A stretch of DNA of 64,000 nucleotides from JAJPKK01 sp963787675 (GCA_963787675.1 CAWBDV010000004.1:372001-436000), one strand, 5' to 3'; positions 52,019-61,392 are shown, counted from the stretch's first letter. Notes: generated by a model not told the origin, from the letters alone. Numbers and translations: made by a program.

Positions 52019-53557
52019 GTGGGAACCACGCTCGACAACTTGTTGCTCGGATTTTCGGTCGCGCTCCAGCCCGATGTGTTGTGGTACGGATTTCTCGGCT
52101 GCCTTGTCGGCACACTGGTCGGCGTACTCCCCGGCATCGGTCCGCTCTCCGGTATCAGCATTCTGCTGCCCGTGACCTTCGGCCTCGACGCGACGAAGGC
52201 AATCGTGATGCTCGCCGGCATCTATTACGGCTCGCAATATGGCGGCTCGACCACCTCGATCCTGATGCGGATTCCCGGCGAGGCATCGTCAGTCATGACC
52301 TGCATTGACGGCTATGCCATGGCGAAGAAGGGCCGCGCCGGCGCCGCCCTCTGCATCGCGGCGATCGGCTCATGGATTGCCGGCACCTTCGGCGTCATCG
52401 TGCTGACGATGATCGCGCCGCCCCTTGCCGCGTTTGCGCTGCGCTTCGGACCGCCGGAATACACGGCACTCCTCATCGTCGGACTGATCTTCCTCGCTTA
52501 CATGTCGTCGACGTCGCTGCCGCGCACGCTGCTGATGGCCGCGATCGGCCTTCTGCTCGGCACCATCGGCATCGACAACCTCACCGGTCACTTCCGCTAT
52601 TCCTTCGACATCGCCGAACTCGGTGACGGCATCGGCATCGTGCCGGTCGCGGTCGGCTTGTTCGGGCTCGGCGAGATTCTGTCGACGCCCAGTACCCAAG
52701 TGACCGGTCAGGTGATGGCACCGAAGCTGCGCGAGCTGCTGCCCAGCCGCGAAGAGTGGCGCCAATCCGTCGGCCCAATTGGCCGCGGCAGCGTGCTCGG
52801 CTTCCTGATCGGGCTGACGCCCGGCTCAGCTCACATCATTTCGAGCTTCCTGTCGTACGCGGTCGAGCGCCGTCTTTCCAAGCATCCGGAAGAGTTCGGA
52901 AAAGGTGCGGTCGCCGGCGTCGCCGGCCCTGAGTCCGCCAACAACGCCGCCTCGACCGGCGCCTTCGTGCCGATGCTTGCACTTGGATTGCCCACCGGTC
53001 CGGTGACGGCGGTGCTGATGGCGGCGCTTATCGTGCACGGCGTGCAGCCGGGTCCGCAACTCGTCAATGAGCACCCGAATGTGTTCTGGGGATTCGTCGC
53101 CTCGATGTACGTGGGCAACGTGCTGCTGCTTCTCCTCAACCTGCCGCTGGTCGGCCTCTTCGTGAACGTGCTGCGAATTCCCTACAGCTACCTCTACCCG
53201 CTGGTGATCATGTTCTGCGTGATCGGCGTCTACACGGTGAACAATTCGATTGTCGACGTGTGGATCATGCTGATCATGGGCGTGCTCGGCTACTTCCTGC
53301 GCAAGTTTGGCCTCGACCCGGCACCGCTGGTCCTCGGCCTCGTCATCTCCCCGACGTTCGAATTGAGTCTGCGCCAGTCGCTCATCATGTCGAACGGCCA
53401 TTGGACGATCTTTTTCTCGCCGGAGCGGCCGATCGCATTGGTTTTGGTCGCGATTGCGGGCGCGCTGCTCACGCTCTCTCTCGTATCGGCGATCCGCAAA
53501 CGCGGCGATTGGCGCGAGAAGCTCGCCGAGGCGGAAGCGGGCGAGCCGACGCAATAA
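52019..53557 (+). CDS. TctA-type large membrane subunit
   Basis: 512 residues; start GTG at 52019. 'FLGCLVGTLVGVLPGIGPLSG', 'GIYYGSQYGGSTTSILMRIP', 'GFLIGLTPGSAHIISSFLSYAVERR' and 'IAELGDGIGIVPVAVGLFG' match TctA. With TctB and TctC it forms one tripartite importer. About 11-12 helices. Confidence 0.94.
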   Translation: MGTTLDNLLLGFSVALQPDVLWYGFLGCLVGTLVGVLPGIGPLSGISILLPVTFGLDATKAIVMLAGIYYGSQYGGSTTSILMRIPGEASSVMTCIDGYAMAKKGRAGAALCIAAIGSWIAGTFGVIVLTMIAPPLAAFALRFGPPEYTALLIVGLIFLAYMSSTSLPRTLLMAAIGLLLGTIGIDNLTGHFRYSFDIAELGDGIGIVPVAVGLFGLGEILSTPSTQVTGQVMAPKLRELLPSREEWRQSVGPIGRGSVLGFLIGLTPGSAHIISSFLSYAVERRLSKHPEEFGKGAVAGVAGPESANNAASTGAFVPMLALGLPTGPVTAVLMAALIVHGVQPGPQLVNEHPNVFWGFVASMYVGNVLLLLLNLPLVGLFVNVLRIPYSYLYPLVIMFCVIGVYTVNNSIVDVWIMLIMGVLGYFLRKFGLDPAPLVLGLVISPTFELSLRQSLIMSNGHWTIFFSPERPIALVLVAIAGALLTLSLVSAIRKRGDWREKLAEAEAGEPTQ

Positions 53558-53562
53558 CGGAT

Positions 53563-53636
53563 CGCGGGCGTCCTCGCCGGCTCCTCCGTCTTCAGGCGGG
53601 AGAGAAGACGAAGGCGGGCGGGACGCCCGCGCTCCT
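53563..53636. repeat. GCGGGCG/CGCCCGC palindromic repeat
   Basis: GCGGGCG at 53614-53620 and CGCCCGC at 53624-53630 form a tight 7-bp hairpin, and GCGGGCGTCC at 53564-53573 is its inverted partner further left. It looks like a dispersed extragenic palindrome. It may separate tctA from the hydantoinase transcript. Confidence 0.45.
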
Positions 53637-53764
53637 TCAGACAAGCGCCGCGTTCTGAAGGTCCGTCATCGAGTAGCAAAGTGCCCGGTCATTCGCGATT
53701 GGACTTCGTGGTACGGAGTTTGCTTTATCCGCGGTGAGCATGGGGCGAGGGCGAGGATTGGTGG

Positions 53765-56700
53765 ATGGGAGCAGCCCGAAAATGGGACTTTTGGATCGAT
53801 CGCGGCGGCACCTTCACCGACGTCGTCGCGCGGCGTCCTGACGGCTCGCTCAAAGCCCATAAGCTCCTCTCGGAAAACCCCGAGGCCTATGAGGACGCGG
53901 CGGTGCAAGGAATCCGCGATCTTCTTGGACTCAAAGCTGACGAGCCGATCCCGCCGGAGACTATCGGCGCGGTCAAAATGGGGACAACCGTCGCCACCAA
54001 TGCACTGCTCGAACGCAAGGGTGCGCCCACGCTCCTTCTGATTACCCGGGGATTCCGCGACGCGCTCAAGATCGGCTATCAGGCACGGCCAAAAATCTTC
54101 GCGCGCCAGATCGTCAAGCCGGACATGCTGTATGAACGCGTGGTCGAGATCGACGAGCGCGTCCGCGCCAACGGCACCGTCGAGGCTGCGCCCGATCTCG
54201 CCGCCGTCGCGCGCGATCTCGAAGCCGCCCAGGCCGATGGCTTCGCTGCCGTCGCGATCGTTTTCATGCACAGCTATCACCACCCGGCACACGAGCAGCA
54301 GGTCGCAGCGCTCGCGCGTCGGCTCGGCTTTCCGCAGGTCTCGGTCAGTTACGAAATCTCGCCGCTGATCAAACTTGTCGGTCGTGGCGACACCACCGTG
54401 GTCGATGCCTATCTCTCCCCGATCCTGCGCCAATACGTGGCTCTCGTGGCGGGGAAACTTGGTGGAAATGACGGCGACGCTTCTTCTCCTCCCCCACTTG
54501 CGGGGGAGGCTAGGCAGGGGGGAGCCCCACGGCACAGCCTCGGAGCACAGGCCCCCTCCCCGACCCTCCCCCGCAAGCGGGAGAGGGAGCAGGGGCCAGG
54601 GGAGGGTGTGAGGCTGATGTTCATGATGTCGTCAGGTGGACTGACGGCGGCGCATCTCTTCCAAGGCAAGGACGCGATCCTGTCGGGACCGGCAGGCGGA
54701 GTTGTCGGCATGGCCGAGACCGGGCGCGCGGCCGGGTTCGAGCGTTTGATCGGCTTCGACATGGGCGGCACGTCGACCGATGTTTCCCATTTCGACGGCG
54801 AATTCGAGCGCACATTCGAGACCGAGGTCGCCGGCACACGCATGCGCGCGCCGATGATGCAAATCAACACGGTCGCAGCCGGCGGCGGCTCAGTGCTGCA
54901 TTTCGACGGGGCACGCTTTCGCGTCGGCCCGGATTCGGCCGGCGCCAATCCAGGTCCGAAATGCTATCGGCGCGGCGGGCCGCTCGCCGTCACCGACGCC
55001 AACGTCATGGTCGGCAAGCTGATGCCGGAATTCTTCCCGCATATTTTCGGCCCGCATCAGGACGAACCGCTTGATGCTGCCGCGGTCAAGACCGCGTTCG
55101 CGGCGCTCGCCAACGAGGTCAACGCGGCGCTTGGCGGCGCGCGCGCGACCGAGGAGATCGCCGACGGCTTCATCAAGATCGCCGTCGACAACATGGCAAA
55201 CGCCATCAAGAAAATTTCCGTCCAGCGCGGCCATGATGTGACGCGCTATGCGCTGCAATGCTTCGGTGGCGCCGGCGGCCAGCACGCCTGCCTCGTCGCT
55301 GACGCGCTCGCCATGACCAAGGTGCTGATCCATCCGTTCTCCTCGCTGATGTCAGCCTACGGCATGGGCCTCGCCGACATCCGCGCCACGCGACAGCAGG
55401 CGATCGAGCAACCGTACGGGATGAAGGCGCTAGCCGCCCTCAACGATGCGGCGATGCGGCTGTCAGCCGACGCGGCGGGAGAGGTGCTTGGCCAGGGAGT
55501 CGCGGCGCGCGATGTCGTCGTCCACGTGCGCGCGCACATCCGCTACGCCGGCACCGACACCGCACTTGAAGTCGCGGCGTACACGTTGTCCGCTTCACCT
55601 CCCCCTGGAGGGGGGAGGTCGGCCGCGCAGCGGCCGGGAGGGGGTGGCAGCGCTTCAGCAATTGATGAGAAACAAGAAATTGCTGCGGGGCTGCAGCACC
55701 CCACCCCGGATCGCCTCCGGCGATCCGACCCTCCCCCTCCAGGGGAGGGTGAATTACTTGCCAAGCTCAAATCAGGCTTCGAGGCGGCGCACAAGGCACG
55801 CTTTGGCTTCATCGATGAGACCAAGGACCTCGTCATCGAGGCGGTGTCGGTCGAGGCGGTCGGAGGCGGCGCGAAGTTCGCAGAGCCAGCGCTGCCCCTC
55901 ACAGCACAGCCCCTCCCCGCTCCGACGCAACCCACGCGCTTTTTTTCCGGAGGCAAATGGCGTGACGCTGCGGTTTTCACGCGCGACCAGCTTGCCCCCG
56001 GCCACAAAGTCGCGGGTCCGGCGATTCTGATCGAGCCGCACCAGACCATCGTCGTCGAAGATGGCTGGCAGGCGGAGGTGACAGCCAAGAACCATCTCGT
56101 GCTCGCGCGGGTCGTTCCGCTCACCCGCGGCCATGCGATTGGCACCGAGGCCGATCCGGTCATGCTCGAGGTCTTCAATAATCTCTTCATGTCGATCGCC
56201 GAGCAGATGGGAGTGTCGCTGCAGAACACCGCCTATTCGGTCAATATCAAGGAGCGGCTCGATTTCTCTTGTGCCGTCTTCTCCACCGATGGCTCGCTCG
56301 TCGCCAACGCGCCCCATGTGCCGGTGCATCTCGGCTCCATGGACCGCGCAGTCGAAACGATCATTCGTGAGAACGCCGACATTCGCCCGGGCGACGTCTA
56401 CGCGATCAACGCGCCCTACAACGGCGGCACCCATCTCCCCGACATCACGGTTTGCACGCCGGTGTTCGACGACGCCGGGCGCAACATCCTGTTCTGGGTC
56501 GCGAGCCGCGGCCATCACGCCGATATCGGCGGCATCTCGCCAGGATCGATGTCACCGCTCGCGCGCACCATCGAGGAGGAAGGCGTCTACATCGACAACT
56601 TCAAACTGGTCGATCGCGGTCGCTTTCGGGAAGCCGAGCTTTACGCGCTGCTCAAGGGCGCCAAATATCCTGCACGCAATCCGCTGCAGAACGTCAATGA

Positions 56701-57676
56701 TTTGAAGGCGCAGATCGCCGCCAACGAAAAAGGCGCGCAGGAATTGCGCAAAATGACGGCGCAGTTCACGCTGCCGGTCGTCGAAGCCTATATGCGCCAC
56801 GTCCAGGACAACGCCGCCGAAAGTGTGCGGCGGGTCATCGATCGCCTGCACGATTCAGCGTTCGCCTCCGAGACAGACCAGGGCGCGGTGATCCGGGTCA
56901 AGATCACGGTCGACAAGGAAAAGCGTGAGGCAACGGTCGACTTCACCGGGACGTCGCCGCAGCAGCCGTCGAATTTCAACGCGCCTGAGCCGGTGACGCG
57001 CGCGGCCGTGCTCTACGTATTCCGCGTCATGGTCGATGACGAGATTCCGCTCAATGCGGGCTGCCTGCGGCCGATCCACATCATCATTCCAAAGCGATCG
57101 ATGCTGTCGCCCGAGTATCCGGCCGCGGTGGTCGCCGGCAACGTGGAAGTGAGCCAGGCCGTGACCGACACATTGTTCGGCGCGCTTGGCGCACTCGCGT
57201 CGGCGCAGGGGACCATGAACAATCTCAATTTCGGCAATGCCCGCCACCAGTATTACGAGACGATCTGCTCGGGGTCGCCGGCGGGTCCCGGCTTTAACGG
57301 CACCGACGCCGTCCACACCCACATGACCAACACGCGCCTCACCGATCCCGAAGTTTTGGAATTCCGCTATCCGGTGATGCTCGAAGATTTTCACATCCGG
57401 AAAGGTTCGGGCGGGCGCGGCAAGTGGCATGCGGGCGACGGCATTCGCCGCACCATCCGTTTTCTCGAGCCGATGGAATGCACGATCCTGTCGGGCCACC
57501 GTCGCGTGCCGCCGTTTGGGCTTGAGGGCGGCGAGCCCGGCCAGATCGGTGAGAACTGGATCCGCCGCCGCGATGGCCGCATGGAGCGCCTCGAGGGGGC
57601 CGATGCCACGAACGTCGAGGCAGGCGACGCCGTCATCATCCAGACGCCGACCGCCGGAGGCTACGGCAAAGCGTAG
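53765..57676 (+). CDS. Fused hydantoinase A/B (5-oxoprolinase-type) enzyme with two in-frame repeat insertions
   Basis: 1303 residues, 'DRGGTFTDVVARRPDGSLKA' and 'GAVKMGTTVATNALLERKG' begin the HyuA half (ATP-dependent); 'GFDMGGTSTDVSHFDGEFE' is its second phosphate-binding motif at about 330. The HyuB half runs from about 785 ('DPVMLEVFNNLFMSIAEQMG', 'VPVHLGSMDRAVETIIRENAD', 'GAKYPARNPLQNVNDLKAQI') to the end. Such enzymes open 5-oxoproline or hydantoins, or carboxylate acetone-type ketones. Two stretches look foreign: about residues 240-282 and 611-662 are low-complexity Pro/Gly/Arg, encoded by palindromic repeats (54486-54608 and 55596-55751). Follows tctCBA, so likely acts on the imported compound. 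An extra proline-rich insertion is compatible with a surface loop. Confidence 0.9.
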   Translation: MGAARKWDFWIDRGGTFTDVVARRPDGSLKAHKLLSENPEAYEDAAVQGIRDLLGLKADEPIPPETIGAVKMGTTVATNALLERKGAPTLLLITRGFRDALKIGYQARPKIFARQIVKPDMLYERVVEIDERVRANGTVEAAPDLAAVARDLEAAQADGFAAVAIVFMHSYHHPAHEQQVAALARRLGFPQVSVSYEISPLIKLVGRGDTTVVDAYLSPILRQYVALVAGKLGGNDGDASSPPPLAGEARQGGAPRHSLGAQAPSPTLPRKREREQGPGEGVRLMFMMSSGGLTAAHLFQGKDAILSGPAGGVVGMAETGRAAGFERLIGFDMGGTSTDVSHFDGEFERTFETEVAGTRMRAPMMQINTVAAGGGSVLHFDGARFRVGPDSAGANPGPKCYRRGGPLAVTDANVMVGKLMPEFFPHIFGPHQDEPLDAAAVKTAFAALANEVNAALGGARATEEIADGFIKIAVDNMANAIKKISVQRGHDVTRYALQCFGGAGGQHACLVADALAMTKVLIHPFSSLMSAYGMGLADIRATRQQAIEQPYGMKALAALNDAAMRLSADAAGEVLGQGVAARDVVVHVRAHIRYAGTDTALEVAAYTLSASPPPGGGRSAAQRPGGGGSASAIDEKQEIAAGLQHPTPDRLRRSDPPPPGEGELLAKLKSGFEAAHKARFGFIDETKDLVIEAVSVEAVGGGAKFAEPALPLTAQPLPAPTQPTRFFSGGKWRDAAVFTRDQLAPGHKVAGPAILIEPHQTIVVEDGWQAEVTAKNHLVLARVVPLTRGHAIGTEADPVMLEVFNNLFMSIAEQMGVSLQNTAYSVNIKERLDFSCAVFSTDGSLVANAPHVPVHLGSMDRAVETIIRENADIRPGDVYAINAPYNGGTHLPDITVCTPVFDDAGRNILFWVASRGHHADIGGISPGSMSPLARTIEEEGVYIDNFKLVDRGRFREAELYALLKGAKYPARNPLQNVNDLKAQIAANEKGAQELRKMTAQFTLPVVEAYMRHVQDNAAESVRRVIDRLHDSAFASETDQGAVIRVKITVDKEKREATVDFTGTSPQQPSNFNAPEPVTRAAVLYVFRVMVDDEIPLNAGCLRPIHIIIPKRSMLSPEYPAAVVAGNVEVSQAVTDTLFGALGALASAQGTMNNLNFGNARHQYYETICSGSPAGPGFNGTDAVHTHMTNTRLTDPEVLEFRYPVMLEDFHIRKGSGGRGKWHAGDGIRRTIRFLEPMECTILSGHRRVPPFGLEGGEPGQIGENWIRRRDGRMERLEGADATNVEAGDAVIIQTPTAGGYGKA
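54486..54608. repeat. CCTCCCCC palindromic repeat inside the hydantoinase gene
   Basis: Two CCTCCCCC...GCGGG arms flank GGAGCCCCACGGCAC, as in the intergenic copy at 51441-51543. The reading frame continues through, encoding 'SSPPPLAGEARQGGAP' and 'APSPTLPRKRERE', peptides typical of translated dispersed repeats. Flanking codons resume the family sequence ('VRLMFMMSSGGL'). Confidence 0.75.
55596..55751. repeat. CACCTCCCCCTGGAGGG palindromic repeat inside the hydantoinase gene
   Basis: The 17-base ends CACCTCCCCCTGGAGGG and (reverse strand) CACCCTCCCCTGGAGGG differ at one or two positions. Inside are two hairpins (GGCCGCGCAGCGGCC; GGATCGCCTCCGGCGATCC). Total 156 bases, exactly 52 codons, so the frame is kept, encoding a Pro/Gly-rich stretch between 'TALEVAAYTL' and 'LLAKLKSGFEAAHKARFGF'. 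Confidence 0.75.
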
Positions 57677-57692
57677 CCTCCAAAGTCGTGTC

Positions 57693-58649
57693 CTACGCCT
57701 TCTGCTGGATGGCGGACACAATCCACGAACCGCCCCGGACGCGGCGGAACGTCCACAGTTCCGTCGCTTCCTGCGGGCGAGTGGCATCGCCCTCGACCAC
57801 GCGCCCGCTGCCGCGCTCGACCGCGCAGTCGATCAACGAGAAGCGCATGGCGACGGTGGCGTACTCGGTGTCGCCTTCGCGCCACGCTTCGGCAAGATCG
57901 CCCTGCAACAGTTTCACGTCGGAGATGCGATTGACGACACCGCGGGCGGCGTTCTTGGCAAGGTCCTCCGAGAGATAGGAGAGCATTTCCGGAGTCGTGC
58001 GGCTGCGCAGCGCGGCGATATCTTCGGCGCTGTACGCCGTCTGGATTTCGCCGAGGAGGCGCTCGAAGGCGTCGTAATCGGTGCCGGTGATGCCGACGTC
58101 GTCGCTGCGTTGCGCTGGTCCGCCGCCGAGCGATGCGCCACCGAAATACGAAGTCTGCTGCGGGGTGACGACACGATAGGGATTACTAGAAGGATTGCTC
58201 GCGTACGCGGGCATGTTGCGGCGCTGGAAAAAGCGCCACAGCATCATGCCGATGAAGGCGATGAGACCGAGCTGCAGCAGGAGCCCGATAAACGAGAAGA
58301 ATCCGCCGAGCCCAAAGCCGAAACCGTGGCCGAACAGCATGCCCAGCAGGCCTGCCGCCAGGAAGCCCGAAAGGAAGCCACCGAGCATACCGCCGCGATT
58401 GAAGAAGCCGCCGCCGAATGGCGAGGTACGCGGGGCGGAATTGGCAAGGCCCGGCTGGGTGACGCTACGTTGCATCGGCGCGCCGGATGGCGCGGTCGAA
58501 GTGGACGGTGGCGCCGAATACGTGCGCGAGCCGCGGCTGCCCGAGCTCATGCCGCCGCCGACGCGTGCATCGACAGTCGTCGCCAGAAGCCCGACCGTCG
58601 CAATCACGATCGCAAATGTCGCCAGTCCACGAAAAAAGGTGCGAAACAT
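57693..58649 (-). CDS. Tim44-domain exported membrane protein
   Basis: 318 residues: signal or anchor (1-28), Ser/Gly/Thr-rich linker, two helices in the Gly/Phe-rich middle ('GGMLGGFLSGFLAAGLLGML', 'FSFIGLLLQLGLIAFIGMML') and a C-terminal Tim44-like domain ('FERLLGEIQTAYSAEDIAAL', 'DVKLLQGDLAEAWREGDTEY', 'ELWTFRRVRGGSWIVSAIQQ'). Mitochondrial Tim44 is a matrix motor anchor; the bacterial family's role is undefined but envelope-linked. Convergent with the hydantoinase gene, 16 bases away. Confidence 0.88.
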   Translation of the reverse strand: MFRTFFRGLATFAIVIATVGLLATTVDARVGGGMSSGSRGSRTYSAPPSTSTAPSGAPMQRSVTQPGLANSAPRTSPFGGGFFNRGGMLGGFLSGFLAAGLLGMLFGHGFGFGLGGFFSFIGLLLQLGLIAFIGMMLWRFFQRRNMPAYASNPSSNPYRVVTPQQTSYFGGASLGGGPAQRSDDVGITGTDYDAFERLLGEIQTAYSAEDIAALRSRTTPEMLSYLSEDLAKNAARGVVNRISDVKLLQGDLAEAWREGDTEYATVAMRFSLIDCAVERGSGRVVEGDATRPQEATELWTFRRVRGGSWIVSAIQQKA

Positions 58650-58809
58650 GATGTTCTCCCTCTTGCGGACAGCCTATGGCCGGTGAGGCCGCACAACGGC
58701 GAGCCCGCAAACAGTCGGTCGCAATATCGGCATTGAATGGCTCATTGAGAAGGGGGGCGCAAGTTGTCGCAGGAGACTTGCTAGGAATGCAGTCTTGTAA
58801 GGGTCAGGC

Positions 58810-59982
58810 TCAATCCTGACCTGGTATGCCGATCGCTGCCGGGCGATCCACGTCGCTGTAGGCGAACGGCTCACCTGCTTTCGGAGTTCGGTTTTTTGCG
58901 ACCGAGCCGGTGTATGGCGCGGCACTCGCGCGCCAGCGGCCGCCGGCGCGCGCCGCCGCTACTTCGCCCGAAATTGCGGTCGGCTCGCAGATGCCGCGGC
59001 CGCTTGCCCGGCGCATCAGGTCCACATGCATATGATCATAATGATAGGCGTTGGAGCCGGGCGCGAGCACGGTCATGAACATTTCGCAGGCGCCGGCCTG
59101 GACATCATGCAGAAAGCCCTGCTCCTCGGGTGAGCCGTGCCATCCGTCCCGCACCGTGATCCGATGACCGTCGGCAAGCGTGAACGCGGCGATATCGAGG
59201 GCGTTACCGAAGGCGTGTTCGGAAATGCGCGCATTCGGATTGCCGTTCATGCCGCGGCACGAATAGGCAGAGATCTGTTTGATCTCCACCACCGGCTGAC
59301 CGAACCAGCGCAGCGCCGCAGGCTGCACGCGGTCGCTGAAGAAACGGTCGAGCATCGACACCAGCGGGCAGGCGAGCGTTGCGGCCGGCGTCACGGTTGC
59401 AGGTCCGATCGTCAGTGCCGGCGCAGCTTGACGACCGAGTGGCGCGGATGTGGCTGGCGGACGTTCGCGTGTACGCTGCTGGGGATAGGCGTCGGGCGGA
59501 TACTCCGAATAGCCGTAACCTGGGGCGGCCCCGGACGGTCCAGTACCGGGCGGGGCGATCGACAAAGGCTCACCGGATGCGGCGCTGGGACTAGGCGGTG
59601 GCGGCACATAAGGCGCCGGCGAATAGACCGGCGGCGGAGGACTGGTCTGGTAAGCCAATGGCGGGGCGGCGCGTCCGTTGCCTCCCACGCCAGGAATAGC
59701 GCCGGGCGGGCGCACGGGTTCGTCGAAATAGCCGGAGACTGCCGGTTCCCCCAAGACCGCAACCCGCAGCGGGAAATCCGCGCCGCAGATTCCGGGCCCG
59801 TCGATGGGTTTGAGAAGTGAGACCGCCACGCCTTCCTTCACCGCGCCGGAGTTCATGCAGGCGACCTCGGCGTCGTGCCGCCATGGTTCGCGCTCGGCGA
59901 ACCAGGAGCGCGCGCAGCCGGCAAGCGACGCAACGAGCATAACAATGACGCCGGTGCCGACAAGTCGCCCGCGAACCCACAT
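58810..59982 (-). CDS. Extensin-like lipoprotein
   Basis: 390 residues with lipobox LAGC (Cys23). A Pro-rich region (about 90-185: 'PPPPVYSPAPYVPPPPSP') is followed by the bacterial extensin-like C-terminal domain ('VSMLDRFFSDRVQPAALRWF', 'ISAYSCRGMNGNPNARISEH', 'AFGNALDIAAFTLADGHRIT', 'NAYHYDHMHVDLMRR'). The HxxxxxxxD...HxH pattern resembles D-Ala-D-Ala carboxypeptidase/peptidase M15 metal sites, so a cell-wall role is plausible. The stop overlaps a small hairpin (58804-58820). Confidence 0.85.
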   Translation of the reverse strand: MWVRGRLVGTGVIVMLVASLAGCARSWFAEREPWRHDAEVACMNSGAVKEGVAVSLLKPIDGPGICGADFPLRVAVLGEPAVSGYFDEPVRPPGAIPGVGGNGRAAPPLAYQTSPPPPVYSPAPYVPPPPSPSAASGEPLSIAPPGTGPSGAAPGYGYSEYPPDAYPQQRTRERPPATSAPLGRQAAPALTIGPATVTPAATLACPLVSMLDRFFSDRVQPAALRWFGQPVVEIKQISAYSCRGMNGNPNARISEHAFGNALDIAAFTLADGHRITVRDGWHGSPEEQGFLHDVQAGACEMFMTVLAPGSNAYHYDHMHVDLMRRASGRGICEPTAISGEVAAARAGGRWRASAAPYTGSVAKNRTPKAGEPFAYSDVDRPAAIGIPGQD

Positions 59983-60409
59983 TCCGCGACCTTGCGAGCG
60001 GGTCCGTTAATGGCCCTTCAACAATGATTCCGGTTTGGCCGGATGCCATCGTGCCATTAAGCATATGGTTAAGCAGGCCTATGGGTTCGGCACCCTACGC
60101 TTCACCGCGACGTGAGGTCGCGAAGTACCCTGGCGAAGTTGGGCTAACCGTTTGCAAAAGCGCGTCAAAGAGCGAGAGTATTGGCCGCGTGCCGCCCACA
60201 ACGACAGCTGATCCGCCCAAGCAAAGCCTCAAATAGAGCCTGCATCATTGGGCCACGGCATGTCGAGATTATCAATTGAAAGCAATAGATTGATTGAAGG
60301 TTATCGCGCATTTTATGCAGCTATTCTGCGTTGCACCATCAAAAGCTCTTTGCACCTTGCGGCTTTCAGGTAGACTTAAGCCATCGTCAACGATCAGGGA
60401 GGCCCTCTC
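59983..60409. other. Intergenic region, 427 bases
   Basis: Divergent spacer between the extensin-like gene and the small rightward frame at 60410. AT-rich around 60275-60335 (TTGATT at 60290-60295, TTTATG 18-23 bases downstream), which might be a weak promoter for the small frame, but the match is poor. Nothing else stands out. Confidence 0.35.
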
Positions 60410-60493
60410 GTGGACATAGCCTTGAAAGTCAACGTCGTCGTGGTTTGCGCGGTGTTCATGTTTCTAGGTGCAATCCTTCTCGGCGCGTTCTGA
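60410..60493 (+). CDS. 27-residue hydrophobic peptide
   Basis: GTG at 60410 with AGGGAGG 7-8 bases upstream and TGA at 60491-60493. The sequence MDIALKVNVVVVCAVFMFLG (residues 1-20) then AILLGAF is a single transmembrane helix with a charged N-terminus. Very similar short peptides occur in Bradyrhizobium-type genomes as I remember them. A strong ribosome site, free-standing position and a terminator-like hairpin 71 bases later make translation plausible. Confidence 0.55.
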   Translation: MDIALKVNVVVVCAVFMFLGAILLGAF

Positions 60494-60564
60494 AGGTTGA
60501 ACGTCCAGACGATAGCCATACCTACGTGTTAACAAAGAGCCGCTTGCTGCGCGGCTGGGTTAAA

Positions 60565-60597
60565 CAAACACCGGAGAGTCCCCCTCTCCGGTGTTTG
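60565..60597. terminator. Perfect 14-bp hairpin downstream of the small peptide gene
   Basis: CAAACACCGGAGAG at 60565-60578 pairs with 60584-60597 around a 5-base loop (TCCCC). A short U-rich stretch follows on the leftward strand (TTTGTTTAA) but not on the rightward one. It could end the small transcript or isolate the isochorismatase gene promoter. Confidence 0.65.
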
Positions 60598-60674
60598 CTA
60601 TTGAAGCCTTCTCTTCCAACGGATGGCGTGAACGCACGGCAAAGTGAAGGCGTATGGTCGCGTGAGGAATCCTG

Positions 60675-61274
60675 ATGGGCCCCAAAACTTTGCTCGAAAT
60701 GGCTGGCGTCAACACGGCACCGCCTCGTCTTGGCGAGGCGGTGGTCGTCGTCATCGATGCCCAGCACGAATACGTCGATGGCCGGCTGGTATTGCCTGGT
60801 GTTGCGCCTGCACTTGAAGAGATTGGGCGGCTGTTGGAGCGCGCGCGAGCGCTGGAAACGCCGATCATTCACATCGTCCACCATGGCAAACCCGGCGGCC
60901 TATTCGCGCCGGATTCGCCGGAGGCCGAGATTGCGGCGCCGGCCGACCCTGCGCCCGGCGAGGCGGTGGTTGCCAAGGGATTGCCCAATGCCTTCGCCAG
61001 CACCGATCTTGCCGATCGCGTCCACGCGTTGAAGCGGCCGGCGGTCATTCTCGTCGGATTCATGACGCATATGTGCTTGGAGGCGACCGCGCGCGCCGCG
61101 ATTGATCTCGGACTTCGTGCTGCCGTCGTGGCAAGCGCGACCGCGACCCGCGATCTGCGTGACCCGCTGACAGGCGCGACCATTCCCGCAGCGGACGTGC
61201 AACGCAACGCGCTTGCCGCCATGGCGGACCGATTTGCGTCGATCGTCCCGGACGTCCGCGCGCTTGCCGACTGA
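60675..61274 (+). CDS. Isochorismatase-family cysteine hydrolase
   Basis: 199 residues with TGAGGAATCCTG before ATG 60675. Catalytic Asp in 'VVVIDAQHEYVDG', Lys in 'VVAKGLPNAFAST' and Cys in 'GFMTHMCLEATARAAIDLG' give the Asp-Lys-Cys triad; 'IIHIVHHG' precedes. Members hydrolyse nicotinamide, N-carbamoylsarcosine or isochorismate. As hydantoin breakdown yields N-carbamoyl compounds and a hydantoinase lies 3 kb away, an N-carbamoyl amidohydrolase role is possible, but they are not co-transcribed. Confidence 0.9.
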   Translation: MGPKTLLEMAGVNTAPPRLGEAVVVVIDAQHEYVDGRLVLPGVAPALEEIGRLLERARALETPIIHIVHHGKPGGLFAPDSPEAEIAAPADPAPGEAVVAKGLPNAFASTDLADRVHALKRPAVILVGFMTHMCLEATARAAIDLGLRAAVVASATATRDLRDPLTGATIPAADVQRNALAAMADRFASIVPDVRALAD

Positions 61275-61392
61275 CCAGCGCTAATATTCGACAGCGCGCG
61301 AGTTGCGCATTACTTAACCTTATGGTTTACTTTTCGCCACCCATCATGGGAGCGAACGCGAACTTTTTCCGCACAACTTCAGGAGAGGTCCA

